The notes: generated by a model not told the origin, from the letters alone. A stretch of 64,000 bases of DNA from Paremcibacter congregatus (GCF_006385135.1 NZ_CP041025.1:1-64000), one strand, 5' to 3'. Shown: positions 26,045 through 35,757, counted from the first letter of the stretch. Numbers and translations are program-made.

Positions 26045-28837
26045 ATGACCGATAATACGCCGACGGCGATACCACAGCATCTTTACTTGATTGACGCATC
26101 AGCGTTTATTTTTCGGGCTTATCATGCCCTGCCGCCTTTGACCCGCCATGACGGCACGCCGATTAATGCCGTGATGGGCTTTTCCAACATGTTGTTCAAG
26201 TTGCTGAAGGATTTCGACGACAATGTGCGGCCGACCCATCTGGCCTGTATATTTGACCGAGCGCGCAAGACATTCCGCAATGATATCTATCCGGAATATA
26301 AAGCCCACCGTCCCCCGGCCCCGGAAGATCTGGTGCCGCAGTTCCCGATTATCCGTGAGGTGGTTGACGCCTTCAATGTACCGGCCATCGACAGCGATGG
26401 TTATGAGGCGGATGATGTGATTGCCACCTATGCCCGTCAGGCCGAAGCAAAGGGGTTTGAGGTCACCATCGTATCTTCGGACAAGGATCTGATGCAGCTG
26501 ATCAGTGACAAGATCAATATGTTTGACGGTATGAAGAATAAATTTATCGGGGCGCAAGAGGTGTTCGAGAAATTCGGTGTCGGGCCGGAAAAGGTGATTG
26601 AAATACAGGCGCTGGCCGGCGACAGCGCCGATAATATTCCGGGTGTGCCGGGCATCGGGGTCAAGACCGCCGCCCAGCTGATCATCGAATATGGCGATCT
26701 CGACAGCCTGCTGGCCCGCGCCCATGAAATCAAGCAGCCCAAGCGACGGGAAAAGCTGATGGAAAATGCCGACATGGCGCGCACAAGCCGGGAACTGGTC
26801 ACGCTTGTCACGGATGTTCAGGGGTTGCCGGACATTGACACGTTGAAGGTGCAGGATATAGATGCGGAGCAGGTATTGCCGTTTCTGGAAGAACAGGGTT
26901 TTAGAAGTCTTCAGGTCAAGGTGATGTCCCATATGGCCCCCGACCAAATTCCTGATTCTGTACAAAATATGGCAGAGGCGGTGCCGGCAGAAGTCGTCTA
27001 TGAGACCGTTACTACATTGGCACAATTGGAAAAGTGGGTCGCCAGTATCCGGGCCGCGCATCAGGTGGCGGTTGATACGGAGACCACATCCTTGAATGCG
27101 ATGGCGGCGAAGCTTGTGGGGATTTCCCTGTCAGTCACCAGCGGGCGGGCCTGTTATATTCCTTTACGTCATACGACGGTGGTGGCGGGCGAGCTTGATT
27201 TTGGCGACGCTCAGGCGCCGGACCAGATTCCCGTTGATAAAGCGCTGGCCGCCTTAAAACCGGTTCTGGAAGACCCGGCGATCCTTAAAATCGGCCAGAA
27301 CATCAAATATGATTATCTGATCCTCGCCAAGGAAGGCATTCATATTCATCCCTATGATGATACGATGATGATGTCTTACGTTCTGGATGCCGGGGTACAT
27401 GGCCATGGCATGGACGAATTGGCGAAGCTGCATCTGAATCACGACTGCATTCCCTTCAAGACGGTCTGTGGCAGTGGCAAAAACCAGATCACGTTTGATC
27501 AGGTGCCGGTCGACAAGGCCACCCAATATGCCGCTGAAGATGCGGATATCACCGGGCGGTTGCATCGGGTGTTGAAACCCCGGCTGTCGAGAGAAAAAAT
27601 GACCACGGTCTATGAGACAATAGACCGGCCGTTGGCGGCGGTGGTCGCGGGTATGGAGCAGCATGGCATATTGGTTGACCGTCAGATGTTGCACCGGCTG
27701 TCCAATGATTTTGCCGAACGCCTTGCGGTGCTGGAAAAGGAGATCCACGGTCTTGCCGGGCGCGAATTTAATATCGCTTCCCCAAAACAGCTGGGGGAAA
27801 TTCTTTTCGGTGAGCTGGGTCTGCCGGGGGGCAAGAAAAACAAGAATGGCAGCTACAGCACCAATGTGGACGTCATGGAGAAACTGGCCGGAGAAGGCCA
27901 TGACCTGCCGCGGCGGGTACTGGACTGGCGGCAACTGGCCAAGCTGAAAAGCACCTATACCGATGCGCTGCAGAATGAAATAAATGTCGACAGTGGCCGC
28001 ATTCACACATCTTACTCCCTGGCGGCAACCACCACCGGGCGGCTGTCGTCCAATGAGCCGAATTTGCAGAATATTCCGATCCGCACCGAGGAGGGCCGGA
28101 AAATCCGGCAGGCCTTTATCCCCAAGCCGGGACATAAATTCCTTGCCGCCGATTATAGCCAGATTGAACTGCGTCTGCTGGCCCATATCGCCGATCTTGA
28201 CAGCCTGAAGCAGGCTTTTCGTGACGGAATAGACATTCACGCCATGACCGCGAGCCAGGTGTTTGGCGTCCCGCTTGAGGGGATGGACCCGATTGTCCGC
28301 CGACAGGCCAAGGCGATCAATTTCGGGATTATTTACGGCATCAGCGCCTTCGGGCTGGCGCGGCAACTGGGGATCGGCAACGGGGAAGCCAAGCAGTTCA
28401 TTGACACTTATTTTGAACGTTTTCCCGGTATTCGTCACTATATGGAAGAGACCAAGGATTTCTGCCGCCGTCATGGCTATGTGGAGACCATCTTTGGGCG
28501 CCGTTGCCATATTGCCAACATCAATGACAAGAACGGCATGCAGCGGTCCTTTGGCGAGCGGGCGGCGATTAACGCGCCGATACAGGGGGCGGCGGCGGAC
28601 ATCATTCGACGGGCAATGAGCCAAATGCCATCCGCGCTGCAGGAAGCCGGACTTGATGCCAAAATGCTGCTGCAGGTGCATGATGAACTGGTGTTCGAAG
28701 TGCCGGAAGACCAGATTGAAGCGACCATTCCGGTGGTTAAGCGGACAATGGAGCAGGCAGCGTTGCCGGCGCTTGAAATCAGTGTCCCTCTTACGGTCGA
28801 TTGTGGCACCGGCGACAACTGGGACGAGGCGCATTGA
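26045..28837 (+). CDS. polA: DNA polymerase I
   Basis: PolA fills repair gaps and removes RNA primers. The 930-residue product has three domains: a 5'-3' nuclease (1-290) with LIDASAFIFRAYHAL near 15-29 and DGYEADDVIATYA near 118-130; a 3'-5' exonuclease (about 330-520) that keeps the catalytic VDTETTSL near 343-350; and the family A polymerase (about 560-930) with LAADYSQIELRLLAHI, the O-helix RRQAKAINFGIIYGISAFG and the final QVHDELVFEV. It appears fully active, including proofreading. The gene is divergent from the ABC ATPase and ends at a strong terminator. Confidence 0.97.
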   Translation: MTDNTPTAIPQHLYLIDASAFIFRAYHALPPLTRHDGTPINAVMGFSNMLFKLLKDFDDNVRPTHLACIFDRARKTFRNDIYPEYKAHRPPAPEDLVPQFPIIREVVDAFNVPAIDSDGYEADDVIATYARQAEAKGFEVTIVSSDKDLMQLISDKINMFDGMKNKFIGAQEVFEKFGVGPEKVIEIQALAGDSADNIPGVPGIGVKTAAQLIIEYGDLDSLLARAHEIKQPKRREKLMENADMARTSRELVTLVTDVQGLPDIDTLKVQDIDAEQVLPFLEEQGFRSLQVKVMSHMAPDQIPDSVQNMAEAVPAEVVYETVTTLAQLEKWVASIRAAHQVAVDTETTSLNAMAAKLVGISLSVTSGRACYIPLRHTTVVAGELDFGDAQAPDQIPVDKALAALKPVLEDPAILKIGQNIKYDYLILAKEGIHIHPYDDTMMMSYVLDAGVHGHGMDELAKLHLNHDCIPFKTVCGSGKNQITFDQVPVDKATQYAAEDADITGRLHRVLKPRLSREKMTTVYETIDRPLAAVVAGMEQHGILVDRQMLHRLSNDFAERLAVLEKEIHGLAGREFNIASPKQLGEILFGELGLPGGKKNKNGSYSTNVDVMEKLAGEGHDLPRRVLDWRQLAKLKSTYTDALQNEINVDSGRIHTSYSLAATTTGRLSSNEPNLQNIPIRTEEGRKIRQAFIPKPGHKFLAADYSQIELRLLAHIADLDSLKQAFRDGIDIHAMTASQVFGVPLEGMDPIVRRQAKAINFGIIYGISAFGLARQLGIGNGEAKQFIDTYFERFPGIRHYMEETKDFCRRHGYVETIFGRRCHIANINDKNGMQRSFGERAAINAPIQGAAADIIRRAMSQMPSALQEAGLDAKMLLQVHDELVFEVPEDQIEATIPVVKRTMEQAALPALEISVPLTVDCGTGDNWDEAH

Positions 28838-28880
28838 TGGGGAACGTTTTTTGACGGATAATGAGGCTAAATAAAGAGAA

Positions 28881-28914
28881 GGGCGGAATAACAGTCACGT
28901 TATTCCGCCCTTTT
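28881..28914. terminator. Terminator between polA and the TonB receptor gene
   Basis: A perfect 12-base stem (28881-28892 and 28899-28910) with a six-base loop is followed by TTTT on the plus strand. It lies between two convergent genes and likely serves both, more strongly polA. Confidence 0.85.
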
Positions 28915-28931
28915 GGTTTGCTGCTGTGGCC

Positions 28932-31496
28932 TTAAAAATTCATCATGGCCTGCAGTGTGAAGGTGCGGCCGCGGCCGATGAAGTTATAGGTCGATTTGGC
29001 GCCGAAGCTGCTGCCGGACAGGGGTGCGTCCCCGCCAAACAACAAGACCCGCTTGTCCGTCAGATTTTGTCCCAGAACCGCAATTTCCCACCCCCCGGCT
29101 ATATTCGCCAGCGCCACACGGGCATTAATCTTGGCATAGCCTTTCTGGACCAATACCGGATCAAGACTGGCAGAAGCATGATATTCGGAGGTATAGAACA
29201 TATTGATGTTGGTGCGCAGTTCCAGATCATCAGTTATATACATATTGTGGTCCAGTCCCAGGGTGCCCTGCCATTCGGAAACCAGTTGATTGGTTTCGCC
29301 GCTATAATCGCAGAAATCCTGGCCATTGATCACACTGTCCGGGGTTTGCAGGAAATTACACCGACCAAGCGGATAATCTTTGAACTCGAAATCATTGTAA
29401 GCCGCGGAACCGGAAAGAACCAGCCCCTCGGCCACCTGCCAGCGGCCGTCAACTTCGATGCCTTTGATGTCCGCTTTGGCCGCGTTGCCGACGTTAAAAC
29501 CGAGCGTGCCGTCAAAGATCGATACCTGCAGGTCTTTATATTGGGTATAGAAGGCGGCAAAATTCAGCTCAGCCGCGCCGTCCGCCAGTTTCAGCTTGCC
29601 GCCTAGCTCATAGTTGGTGGCGTTTTCGTCTTCAAATTCGAAGGAGTCCTCCATGGTGGCGGAAGCCGCTTTGTTGTTGGCGCGGAAGTCAAACCCGCCG
29701 GATTTGGAGCCTTTGGAGAAGCTGGCGTAGAGCATGGCGTCGTCGGTGGCGTCAAATTGCAGTTTGATATCAGGAGAGAATTTTGTCTCGCTGCGCTCCC
29801 CGGTAACCGGGTGGGTGCCCAAGGCTGAAGCTTTAGCGCCGAAGGCCCCGGCGACTTGTGCTGCGACCACAGGCCCAGCTACAGGGCCGTATATTCCTGA
29901 GTAAACCGAGGTCAACAGAGGTAGAACCTCAGCCCCAAGTTCTGCACCTCTGATATTGGATGCCCCAAGTTCAAAAGCGAGACCAAAGAAGTCTGGGGCC
30001 AGGCTGGCCTGGGCGCCGGTAAGGGGTGTGCCGTCAATGTTAGTTACCGTCATTTCCCGGGCGCCGGATTTTTTCTCATGAGTCAGGCGGCCGCCCAGTT
30101 GCAAGGTCAGTCGGTCGGACATGTGATAGGACAGTTGTGCAAAACCGGAATAGACATCCGCGTCCACATGGGCCGCCCGGGGAACAGCGGTATTTTTAAA
30201 CAGGTCGCCGGCTCCGGCAAGACCATTCACCGCAAAAATGGGCCCAAAAGGCGCAAAGGCTGGGTTGGCGTTTAATGCGTTAATCAGAACCGAGTCCTCC
30301 GTGACGCGCAGCTGATCTGTGAAATCATGGTCGCTGGTCTGGAAGTAAGCCCCAAGAATATAATCAATTTTTTCACCGCCAGGGGAAACTAGGCGAATTT
30401 CCTGGGAAAACTGTTTGTATTTTTCTGTCATGGGCAGGTCGAAGACATCAGCACCGGTGAAATCGCAATCACAATTTTGATCATAGTTGAAATTGCTGTA
30501 TCCGGTGATGCTGGTCAGGGTATGTTCGCCCATGCGGTAATTCAGCGTCATCACCGCTTCGGTGCTTTTGTTGTTGCTAAAATCGCCGTTGGAATGACGC
30601 TTGTCATCCCGGGTGTTATTGAGCACAGATGCATCCGCGCCAAAAACGCCAACCAGGATTTGGCTGTAGGTCAGGCCGCCAAAGGATGGTATGACGCTGG
30701 GCAGCTCATTGGCGATTTCAATATTGCGCCCCAATGTATCAAATCGGCTGTGCTCCAGCTTAAAAGTCATTTCAAGGTCATCACTGAGATCGGCAACCAC
30801 GGTACCGCGCAGGGCCCAGTCTTCTTCTTGGGGTTCGTCACGATTGAGTGTCTGGTTTTCCATATAACCGTCGAGATCATGATAACGCCCGGCGAGGCGG
30901 ACACGGATCTTGTCGGATATTGGGCCGGAGACATAGCCGGTGAATTCTTTTTCATTGTCCGAGGGTTCATAGCCGGCCCGGACGGAGCCTTCAAATTCCA
31001 GGGTTGGTTTGGCGGTGACAATATTCAGGGCCCCGGCAACGGAGTTTTTACCAAACAGAATGGATTGCGGTCCGCGCAGAACCTCGACCCGTTCCATATC
31101 CATAAAGGGTTGACGGGATTGCTGGGCGCGCCCATGATGGATGCCGTCAACGTAGATGCCAACGCTTTGTTCAAACCCCTGATTGTTGCCTGATCCGGCG
31201 CCGCGGATAAAGACGTTGGTGCCGATACCGCTTTCCGCCATGGTGAAGTTCGGGACGGCGAACTGCAGGTCAGCCATTTTTTCAATGGATCGTTCACGCA
31301 TATCCATCCCACCTATGGCGGCGACAGAAATGGGAACATCTTTCAGGCTCTGTTCGCGATACTGGGAGGTTACGACGATTTCTTCAAGCGTCATAACTTC
31401 TTCTTCGGCAAAGGCAACTGATGATGTGGTAGCGCCAGAAAGAAGCGTCAGGGTAATCAGTGCGGATGTGGTTCTCAGGTGTGCGAAAGTATACAA
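28932..31496 (-). CDS. TonB-dependent outer-membrane receptor
   Basis: The 854-residue protein has a signal peptide (about 1-30), a TonB box region (LEEIVVTSQYREQSLKDVP, about 37-55), a plug domain with GTNVFIRGAGSGNNQG near 91-106 and VEVLRGPQSILFGKNSVAG near 132-150, and a long beta-barrel ending in the typical aromatic FTLQAMMNF. Such receptors import iron complexes, vitamins or glycans using TonB energy; the ligand cannot be inferred. It resembles the large sphingomonad/Caulobacter-type receptors. No TonB or transport gene is adjacent. Confidence 0.93.
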   Translation of the reverse strand: MYTFAHLRTTSALITLTLLSGATTSSVAFAEEEVMTLEEIVVTSQYREQSLKDVPISVAAIGGMDMRERSIEKMADLQFAVPNFTMAESGIGTNVFIRGAGSGNNQGFEQSVGIYVDGIHHGRAQQSRQPFMDMERVEVLRGPQSILFGKNSVAGALNIVTAKPTLEFEGSVRAGYEPSDNEKEFTGYVSGPISDKIRVRLAGRYHDLDGYMENQTLNRDEPQEEDWALRGTVVADLSDDLEMTFKLEHSRFDTLGRNIEIANELPSVIPSFGGLTYSQILVGVFGADASVLNNTRDDKRHSNGDFSNNKSTEAVMTLNYRMGEHTLTSITGYSNFNYDQNCDCDFTGADVFDLPMTEKYKQFSQEIRLVSPGGEKIDYILGAYFQTSDHDFTDQLRVTEDSVLINALNANPAFAPFGPIFAVNGLAGAGDLFKNTAVPRAAHVDADVYSGFAQLSYHMSDRLTLQLGGRLTHEKKSGAREMTVTNIDGTPLTGAQASLAPDFFGLAFELGASNIRGAELGAEVLPLLTSVYSGIYGPVAGPVVAAQVAGAFGAKASALGTHPVTGERSETKFSPDIKLQFDATDDAMLYASFSKGSKSGGFDFRANNKAASATMEDSFEFEDENATNYELGGKLKLADGAAELNFAAFYTQYKDLQVSIFDGTLGFNVGNAAKADIKGIEVDGRWQVAEGLVLSGSAAYNDFEFKDYPLGRCNFLQTPDSVINGQDFCDYSGETNQLVSEWQGTLGLDHNMYITDDLELRTNINMFYTSEYHASASLDPVLVQKGYAKINARVALANIAGGWEIAVLGQNLTDKRVLLFGGDAPLSGSSFGAKSTYNFIGRGRTFTLQAMMNF

Positions 31497-31857
31497 TTTA
31501 GTCCTCCCGTGGATATGTAATGACTGGCTGTACGTTTCCTCAGCAGGTGACTTTTCGGTATTTTTTCCGTGTCTTTTATTATTGCATGAAACGACAGGCC
31601 TGGTTGCCGGTACAGCGGCCCCTAATTTACCGCTTGCTTTATTATACTATATTTGCGTTGAAAATCAACATAAAACAGTCGTTTGTTTATTAATTGTCTG
31701 GCTGGACACAGTTTCTTCTCTTAAAATACGTAAGACGCTGAAATAGAACATATAATCAGGACTATCAGGATTTGATGCCTGATATGTACTTGTTGAAATA
31801 TGTATATTAATGCGTGTAATTAGGGAAGTCTAATGCCAAAATGGCGAATTCGAGGGC
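31497..31857. other. Region upstream of the TonB receptor gene
   Basis: This 361-base AT-rich gap contains the receptor promoter, which I cannot pinpoint, and a seven-base hairpin (31763-31769 and 31778-31784) that could end the transcript of the upstream minus-strand gene. I see no gene in it. Confidence 0.5.
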
Positions 31858-32277
31858 CTATCGTTTATTGATTGAGACATCGGAGATGAGAAGTTTGGCA
31901 TCCTCATGGCCTAAAACACGATTGGTGGCGATCTGTAGCGTATCGCCAAGGGCGGCGACGCTGACCGGCCTGTTTACGTCGAAATAATCGTGCGACAGGC
32001 GGTTGGTCTCAATCAAATAAGCATTGCTGAGGCGCGGCATGTATTTTTGGGCCTGGGCGCGTTTTTTGTTGTCCACCACCCGCAAGCTGGCGCGAATGGT
32101 CATGCTGCCTTTGGGGCGTCCCTTATGATACATGGTGACGGCATAGGGGGGAATGGTGAGGTAAATTTCTTCTGTGAGAGCGCCGCTGTCTTTTTTGTCT
32201 TCTGCAGTCGCGGGAAGAGCTGTCATCAAGGTGAGGAAGCCTGTTATCATCAGAATGCTAAAATGGCGTCGTTTCAT
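31858..32277 (-). CDS. Secreted FliL-like periplasmic protein
   Basis: The 139-residue protein has a signal peptide (about 1-25, ending TAEDKK) and a domain that follows the FliL C-terminal pattern: IYLTIPPYAVTMYHKGRPKG near 38-57, MTIRASLRVVDNKK, a middle helix with MPRLSNAYL, and an end LGHEDAKLLISDVSIN. FliL supports the flagellar motor at the stator. The match is to the general pattern rather than strong motifs, so a FliL relative or another small periplasmic family are both possible. A FlaEY-like gene is nearby on the same strand, which favours a flagellar link. Confidence 0.6.
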   Translation of the reverse strand: MKRRHFSILMITGFLTLMTALPATAEDKKDSGALTEEIYLTIPPYAVTMYHKGRPKGSMTIRASLRVVDNKKRAQAQKYMPRLSNAYLIETNRLSHDYFDVNRPVSVAALGDTLQIATNRVLGHEDAKLLISDVSINKR

Positions 32278-32524
32278 GGTTATGTCTCTTGTATCACCGG
32301 TTGGTCGGGGAGGTGTCTCATGTTACAGGTTGGTCGCAGATCAACAGAATAACAAGGGAATGTCATTTTTTGGTTAATGCGGGAAAAATCTGGGCAGAAG
32401 ATAATTTTGCAAATTGCAATGAAAAATGCAAAAACACATTTTATATTTATTACATTTTGCAATAAATTTGGTCTTTTCGGGGCAAAGTCTAACAAAAAGG
32501 TGCAGATATCAAAGGATCCAAAAG

Positions 32525-32541
32525 TTGGCATGGGATGTGCA
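32525..32541 (+). promoter_or_regulatory. Putative sigma-54 promoter
   Basis: TTGGCATGGGATGTGCA matches the sigma-54 consensus (TGGCAC-N5-TTGCA): the -24 GG (32527-32528) and -12 GC (32539-32540) are exactly ten bases apart. It predicts a transcript start near 32552, precisely where a structured RNA begins. A TATAGA at 32545 is a competing sigma-70 -10 reading, but with a poor -35 distance. Confidence 0.5.
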
Positions 32542-32551
32542 TAGTATAGAT

Positions 32552-32883
32552 TGCCTCTGGAGCAGGGGCGGAGAAACAGGCACTTATCCGACCCCCAACG
32601 GACCGCTTGCCTCCGCCAACTCCATGCTTCATCTGATGAAGTGGAGTTAGGCGGCCCAGTTGAGTATCGGCCGTCGCCTCATCAGGCAAGTGTAGATTAA
32701 CGGATTTTCTCTTCTGAGTATGCGTAGGAGGAAATTCTCAAAATCGACGATGGCGGCCCTGTTGTGTATTGGTCGCTTGCTCACACAGTAACTGAGTAGT
32801 GAGATATGTCTTTTCTGCATAGTATGTTTTAAGACTGCAAAGATTTTAGGCGCCTCGAGTTGTGTATCGGGCGCCTTTTTTTG
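32552..32883 (+). ncRNA. Putative structured small RNA with three repeated hairpin loops
   Basis: No gene is visible in 32278-32897 on either strand, yet the plus strand is rich in structure and ends at a clear terminator. Its first part (32551-32689) can close on itself (TTGCCT pairing with AGGCAA) around a long hairpin at about 32612-32655 with roughly 18 base pairs. The loop motif GTTGNGTATYGG occurs three times (32659-32670, 32761-32772, 32859-32870), each flanked by GC-rich pairing arms beginning GGCG, with spacings of about 100 bases; the third copy is the terminator hairpin. I recognise no known family; it could be one RNA of about 330 bases or processed pieces. The AT-rich stretch 32278-32524 holds only promoter-like sequence. 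Confidence 0.45.
32848..32883 (+). terminator. Rho-independent terminator on the plus strand
   Basis: AGGCGCC (32848-32854) and GGCGCCT (32870-32876) form a stem followed by seven T. It points away from the minus-strand FlaEY-like gene, so it must end a plus-strand transcript; no plus-strand protein gene lies upstream, which supports a non-coding RNA. Confidence 0.8.
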
Positions 32884-32897
32884 CGTTTAAAGGGGGA

Positions 32898-35717
32898 TTA
32901 GATAAACAGGCTGCCGCTGTAATTCCCGGTCAGGGCGGAAATGCGGTTAAGCCCGTCCTGATAATTGTTCAGCTGACTGAGCAGATGGGGCGGTACGGTG
33001 CCTTTTTTAATTTTTGCCTGTTTCAGGATATCGGCTTTTACGGGATCATAGGTCAGGGAGCGATAAGCACGCTCGATGGTTTCCAATGCTGCCGCGATCT
33101 GACCGCTGACATATTCGGCTTCTTTTTTGGTGCGCAAGGAAAAACCGGACAGTAATGCCAATCCAAAAACACCACCAAGATTCTCCGGATCGGTGCCTAA
33201 TGTTTCTTCGCCAATGGCGTAAACTTTATCAGAAGGCAGAATTTTTGTGGGTTCCATGCCGAGCTTGATCAAGGCATCCTGGGCGCCTTTGCCTGCGGAG
33301 ATGTCGATTGTTGCGCCAGCCTGGCTTTCAATCTTTAGCTCAGGCCCGTTCTCGCCAATGATCTGCACGGCCTTGACGTAGCGGAAAGAGGCCCGCTGAA
33401 CTTTTGTTGCAAGATCCGCAAAGGTATCGTCGGCTTCCAGTGTAATCTTCCGCTGACTGCCGCCATTGACCGAGATATAGAAGTAGTCGCCGGTCCGGGC
33501 CGAGGTCTGGGTGTCTATATCGTGGGTTTGTCTGTTGTTATAAAGGCCGGTTGGCAAGCCGAGCTTGGTCAGCACAGATGATCCAGTTGCGGAAAATGCC
33601 AAGGATGAGCTGCCTTTATAGCCGGTGGAACCGCCAAATTGTCTCAGCCAGTCGGCAGTACCTGTTGTGGCGTCAATCTTGGCGGCAAAGCCATCGGTGG
33701 TTCCGAATTTTGTTTCGCCCGGCAGGGTGCCGTCGGTTTTACCGGCAAGATAAACAGCCCCGTTATGTACGGTAAGCCCTTCGAGGCGGTCATTGCCGCT
33801 TGACCCGAGATAATGGGTCCAGTTGGCGGTGAGCGAGGCGCCGTTGTCGGTGAGTTTGGTCAGAAAACCATCGGCGCTGCCGCTGTGGGCATTGGTGGTC
33901 GTGCCGCCTGAAAGGCTGCCGTTATAAGATGTGCCGGTGATAAAGACCTGACCGCTGTCGTCTACGGCTATATCGGCGATTTTGCCGCCCGCCAGATTAC
34001 CAAGATCATACGTCGCCAGCTCATTGGTCAGGTCCGTCGCATCCAGCTTGCGGATGATTGCGCGCCCATCTTCCCGGGAGGCAATGAGAATATTGCCGTC
34101 GCTGGCGATGGTGACGGCCTCGCCATATTCACTGCCTGTGCCGCCGATCTGTGTTAAATCGGCTATAACGCCGTCTGCGCCGCCCAGTCGGGTGACATAG
34201 ATATCAGAACCGCCGCCAGCGGTGGTTGTGCTGTCGAGCCTGCCGGAAATGGAGCCTGTGACGATGACATCGCCATTGGCGTCGATGGCCAGGCTGTTGG
34301 CCTGGTCCTTGGCAATGGTGTCCTGTTGATATGTCCAGAGTTCTTCCCCGGCGCTGTCGAATTTGCTGATAAAGCTGTCGAGGCCGCTGAATGTATCGGA
34401 AGTCACCAGTTCGCCATTGACCTGGCCGGCGATGACCACATTGTCATTGCCGTCAATAACCAGATCGAAAGCCTCTGCTTCATCGGAGGCGCCGAGCAGC
34501 CGTGACCAGAGAACATTGCCGGCTGCATCCTGCTTGCTCAGGAAAACATCCTGATTCTGAGATGTATTTATCTGTGTCCCAAAATCGCCTTTTGTCGTAC
34601 CGACCACATAGACGTTACCCTGACTGTCGACCACGCTGGCGGTAGCTTTGGTTTCGAAAAGTTCGGCAGGCGCCGTGATCGTTTCCCCGTCCTCATCGGT
34701 GCTGGGTGGGATGAAATTATTCAAATTTGTTCCGGCAATCTGGGTATTGAATTCCGTAGTGGGGTCTGCCGCCGCAAGATTCCGCAATTTGGTCAGGGTA
34801 GCGGTTTCGACACTGTCGGAACCAACCGCCTTGTGAGAACCGGTCACATAGAGGGCGGGTTCAGTAATCTGGGCTGATAAAGTCACTTTTTCACTACTTA
34901 TGCCATCGACCATTAAGGCAAATTTGCCGGTGCTGACTTCTTTTACGCCAAAACGACTGTCATATTTCGAGACCTCGTTCCCTTCGGTGTCCAGTTTTGT
35001 AAGGGAAATAATCTGCTGGTTAATGTAGGAACTCAGACTGCTCAGTGTAATGGGTTCCGTGATTTGCGACAGGTCAATGGTGATGTCATCATTGACTGTG
35101 CCTGTATTCAGATTGACGGTAAAGACTTCTGTGCCGGAAAGTCCAGGGATTACCTGTGTTTTTGAAGAAACCGAGAGGGCGGAACCAATAATATCATAAT
35201 TATTTTTACCCAGAGAAACATCGCTCTGGAGCCGTGGTTCCTTTTTTCCGAACATCAGGCTCAGTTTGTCGAGTTCTGCGGCGCGGATATAGTCCTGTAC
35301 TTGGCTTAATCCGCCGCGAAACTGATCGCTCAATTTGGCCAAAATCGCTGTTGGGGTTGATTCTTCCTTGGCATAGTCGGCCACGGTCTTCAGATTATTG
35401 AGGGCCTGATACAAAGCAAAAAGGGCGCGTTCGTCCTTATCGCGGGTCTGCCGAACGTTATCGGTATTGAGGTCAATAAAGTTGGTTTTACCGCGCAAGG
35501 CGTTGTATTTTGCCGCCAAGGTGCGGTCGGAACCGGCCAGGGCATCCCACGGCGTAATTACCGCCGGGCCACGCTCAATCCTTGTCGGGGCATTTTGAAT
35601 GGCGGAGACAGTTCGGGTGACAGTTCGGGCGTTGAAATAGGAGCCAAGCAAATTCGCATCAAAATTAATCAATGTGAATGAGCTGGTTGATGTATTGTTA
35701 GAATTAAACCCAAACAT
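32898..35717 (-). CDS. FlaEY-like flagellar protein with SBBP-type beta-propeller repeats
   Basis: The 939-residue protein has no signal peptide. The N-terminal 170 residues and the C-terminal 100 residues are helical and resemble secreted flagellar/flagellin-type ends. The middle (about 350-710) is built of SBBP-like repeats such as ASVVDSQGNVYVVGTTKGDF, NDNVVIAGQVNG and NGDVIVTGSISG, which form a beta-propeller. A further FlgK/flagellin-like insert follows (YFYISVNGGSQRKITLEADD). This architecture matches the Caulobacter regulatory flagellar protein FlaEY. A ribosome site AAGGAT precedes the ATG, and a hairpin lies just upstream in the leader. No other core flagellar genes are in the window. 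Confidence 0.8.
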   Translation of the reverse strand: MFGFNSNNTSTSSFTLINFDANLLGSYFNARTVTRTVSAIQNAPTRIERGPAVITPWDALAGSDRTLAAKYNALRGKTNFIDLNTDNVRQTRDKDERALFALYQALNNLKTVADYAKEESTPTAILAKLSDQFRGGLSQVQDYIRAAELDKLSLMFGKKEPRLQSDVSLGKNNYDIIGSALSVSSKTQVIPGLSGTEVFTVNLNTGTVNDDITIDLSQITEPITLSSLSSYINQQIISLTKLDTEGNEVSKYDSRFGVKEVSTGKFALMVDGISSEKVTLSAQITEPALYVTGSHKAVGSDSVETATLTKLRNLAAADPTTEFNTQIAGTNLNNFIPPSTDEDGETITAPAELFETKATASVVDSQGNVYVVGTTKGDFGTQINTSQNQDVFLSKQDAAGNVLWSRLLGASDEAEAFDLVIDGNDNVVIAGQVNGELVTSDTFSGLDSFISKFDSAGEELWTYQQDTIAKDQANSLAIDANGDVIVTGSISGRLDSTTTAGGGSDIYVTRLGGADGVIADLTQIGGTGSEYGEAVTIASDGNILIASREDGRAIIRKLDATDLTNELATYDLGNLAGGKIADIAVDDSGQVFITGTSYNGSLSGGTTTNAHSGSADGFLTKLTDNGASLTANWTHYLGSSGNDRLEGLTVHNGAVYLAGKTDGTLPGETKFGTTDGFAAKIDATTGTADWLRQFGGSTGYKGSSSLAFSATGSSVLTKLGLPTGLYNNRQTHDIDTQTSARTGDYFYISVNGGSQRKITLEADDTFADLATKVQRASFRYVKAVQIIGENGPELKIESQAGATIDISAGKGAQDALIKLGMEPTKILPSDKVYAIGEETLGTDPENLGGVFGLALLSGFSLRTKKEAEYVSGQIAAALETIERAYRSLTYDPVKADILKQAKIKKGTVPPHLLSQLNNYQDGLNRISALTGNYSGSLFI

Positions 35718-35735
35718 ATGGCATCCTTACATAAA

Positions 35736-35757
35736 TTCGTATCCCCGCGGGTACGAA
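35736..35757 (-). promoter_or_regulatory. Leader hairpin before the FlaEY-like gene
   Basis: Six-base arms (35736-35741 TTCGTA and 35752-35757 TACGAA), extended by a CCC/GGG pairing inside, form a hairpin about 18 bases upstream of the start codon and just ahead of the AAGGAT ribosome site. It may affect translation or mRNA stability. The remaining bases up to 35993 hold another small hairpin (GCGCCA...TGGCGC near 35870) and no gene. Confidence 0.4.

Noticed and set aside
31183-31746. A 187-codon plus-strand frame over the TonB receptor start region
   Set aside because: Most of it is antisense to the signal and plug region of the receptor, and the rest is AT-rich intergenic sequence with no recognisable protein features.
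32552-32689. 6S RNA
   Set aside because: The closing stem, internal bubble and long terminal hairpin resemble 6S in outline, but I could not match its conserved sequence blocks, and the promoter looks like sigma-54. Kept as an unassigned RNA; an Rfam search would decide.
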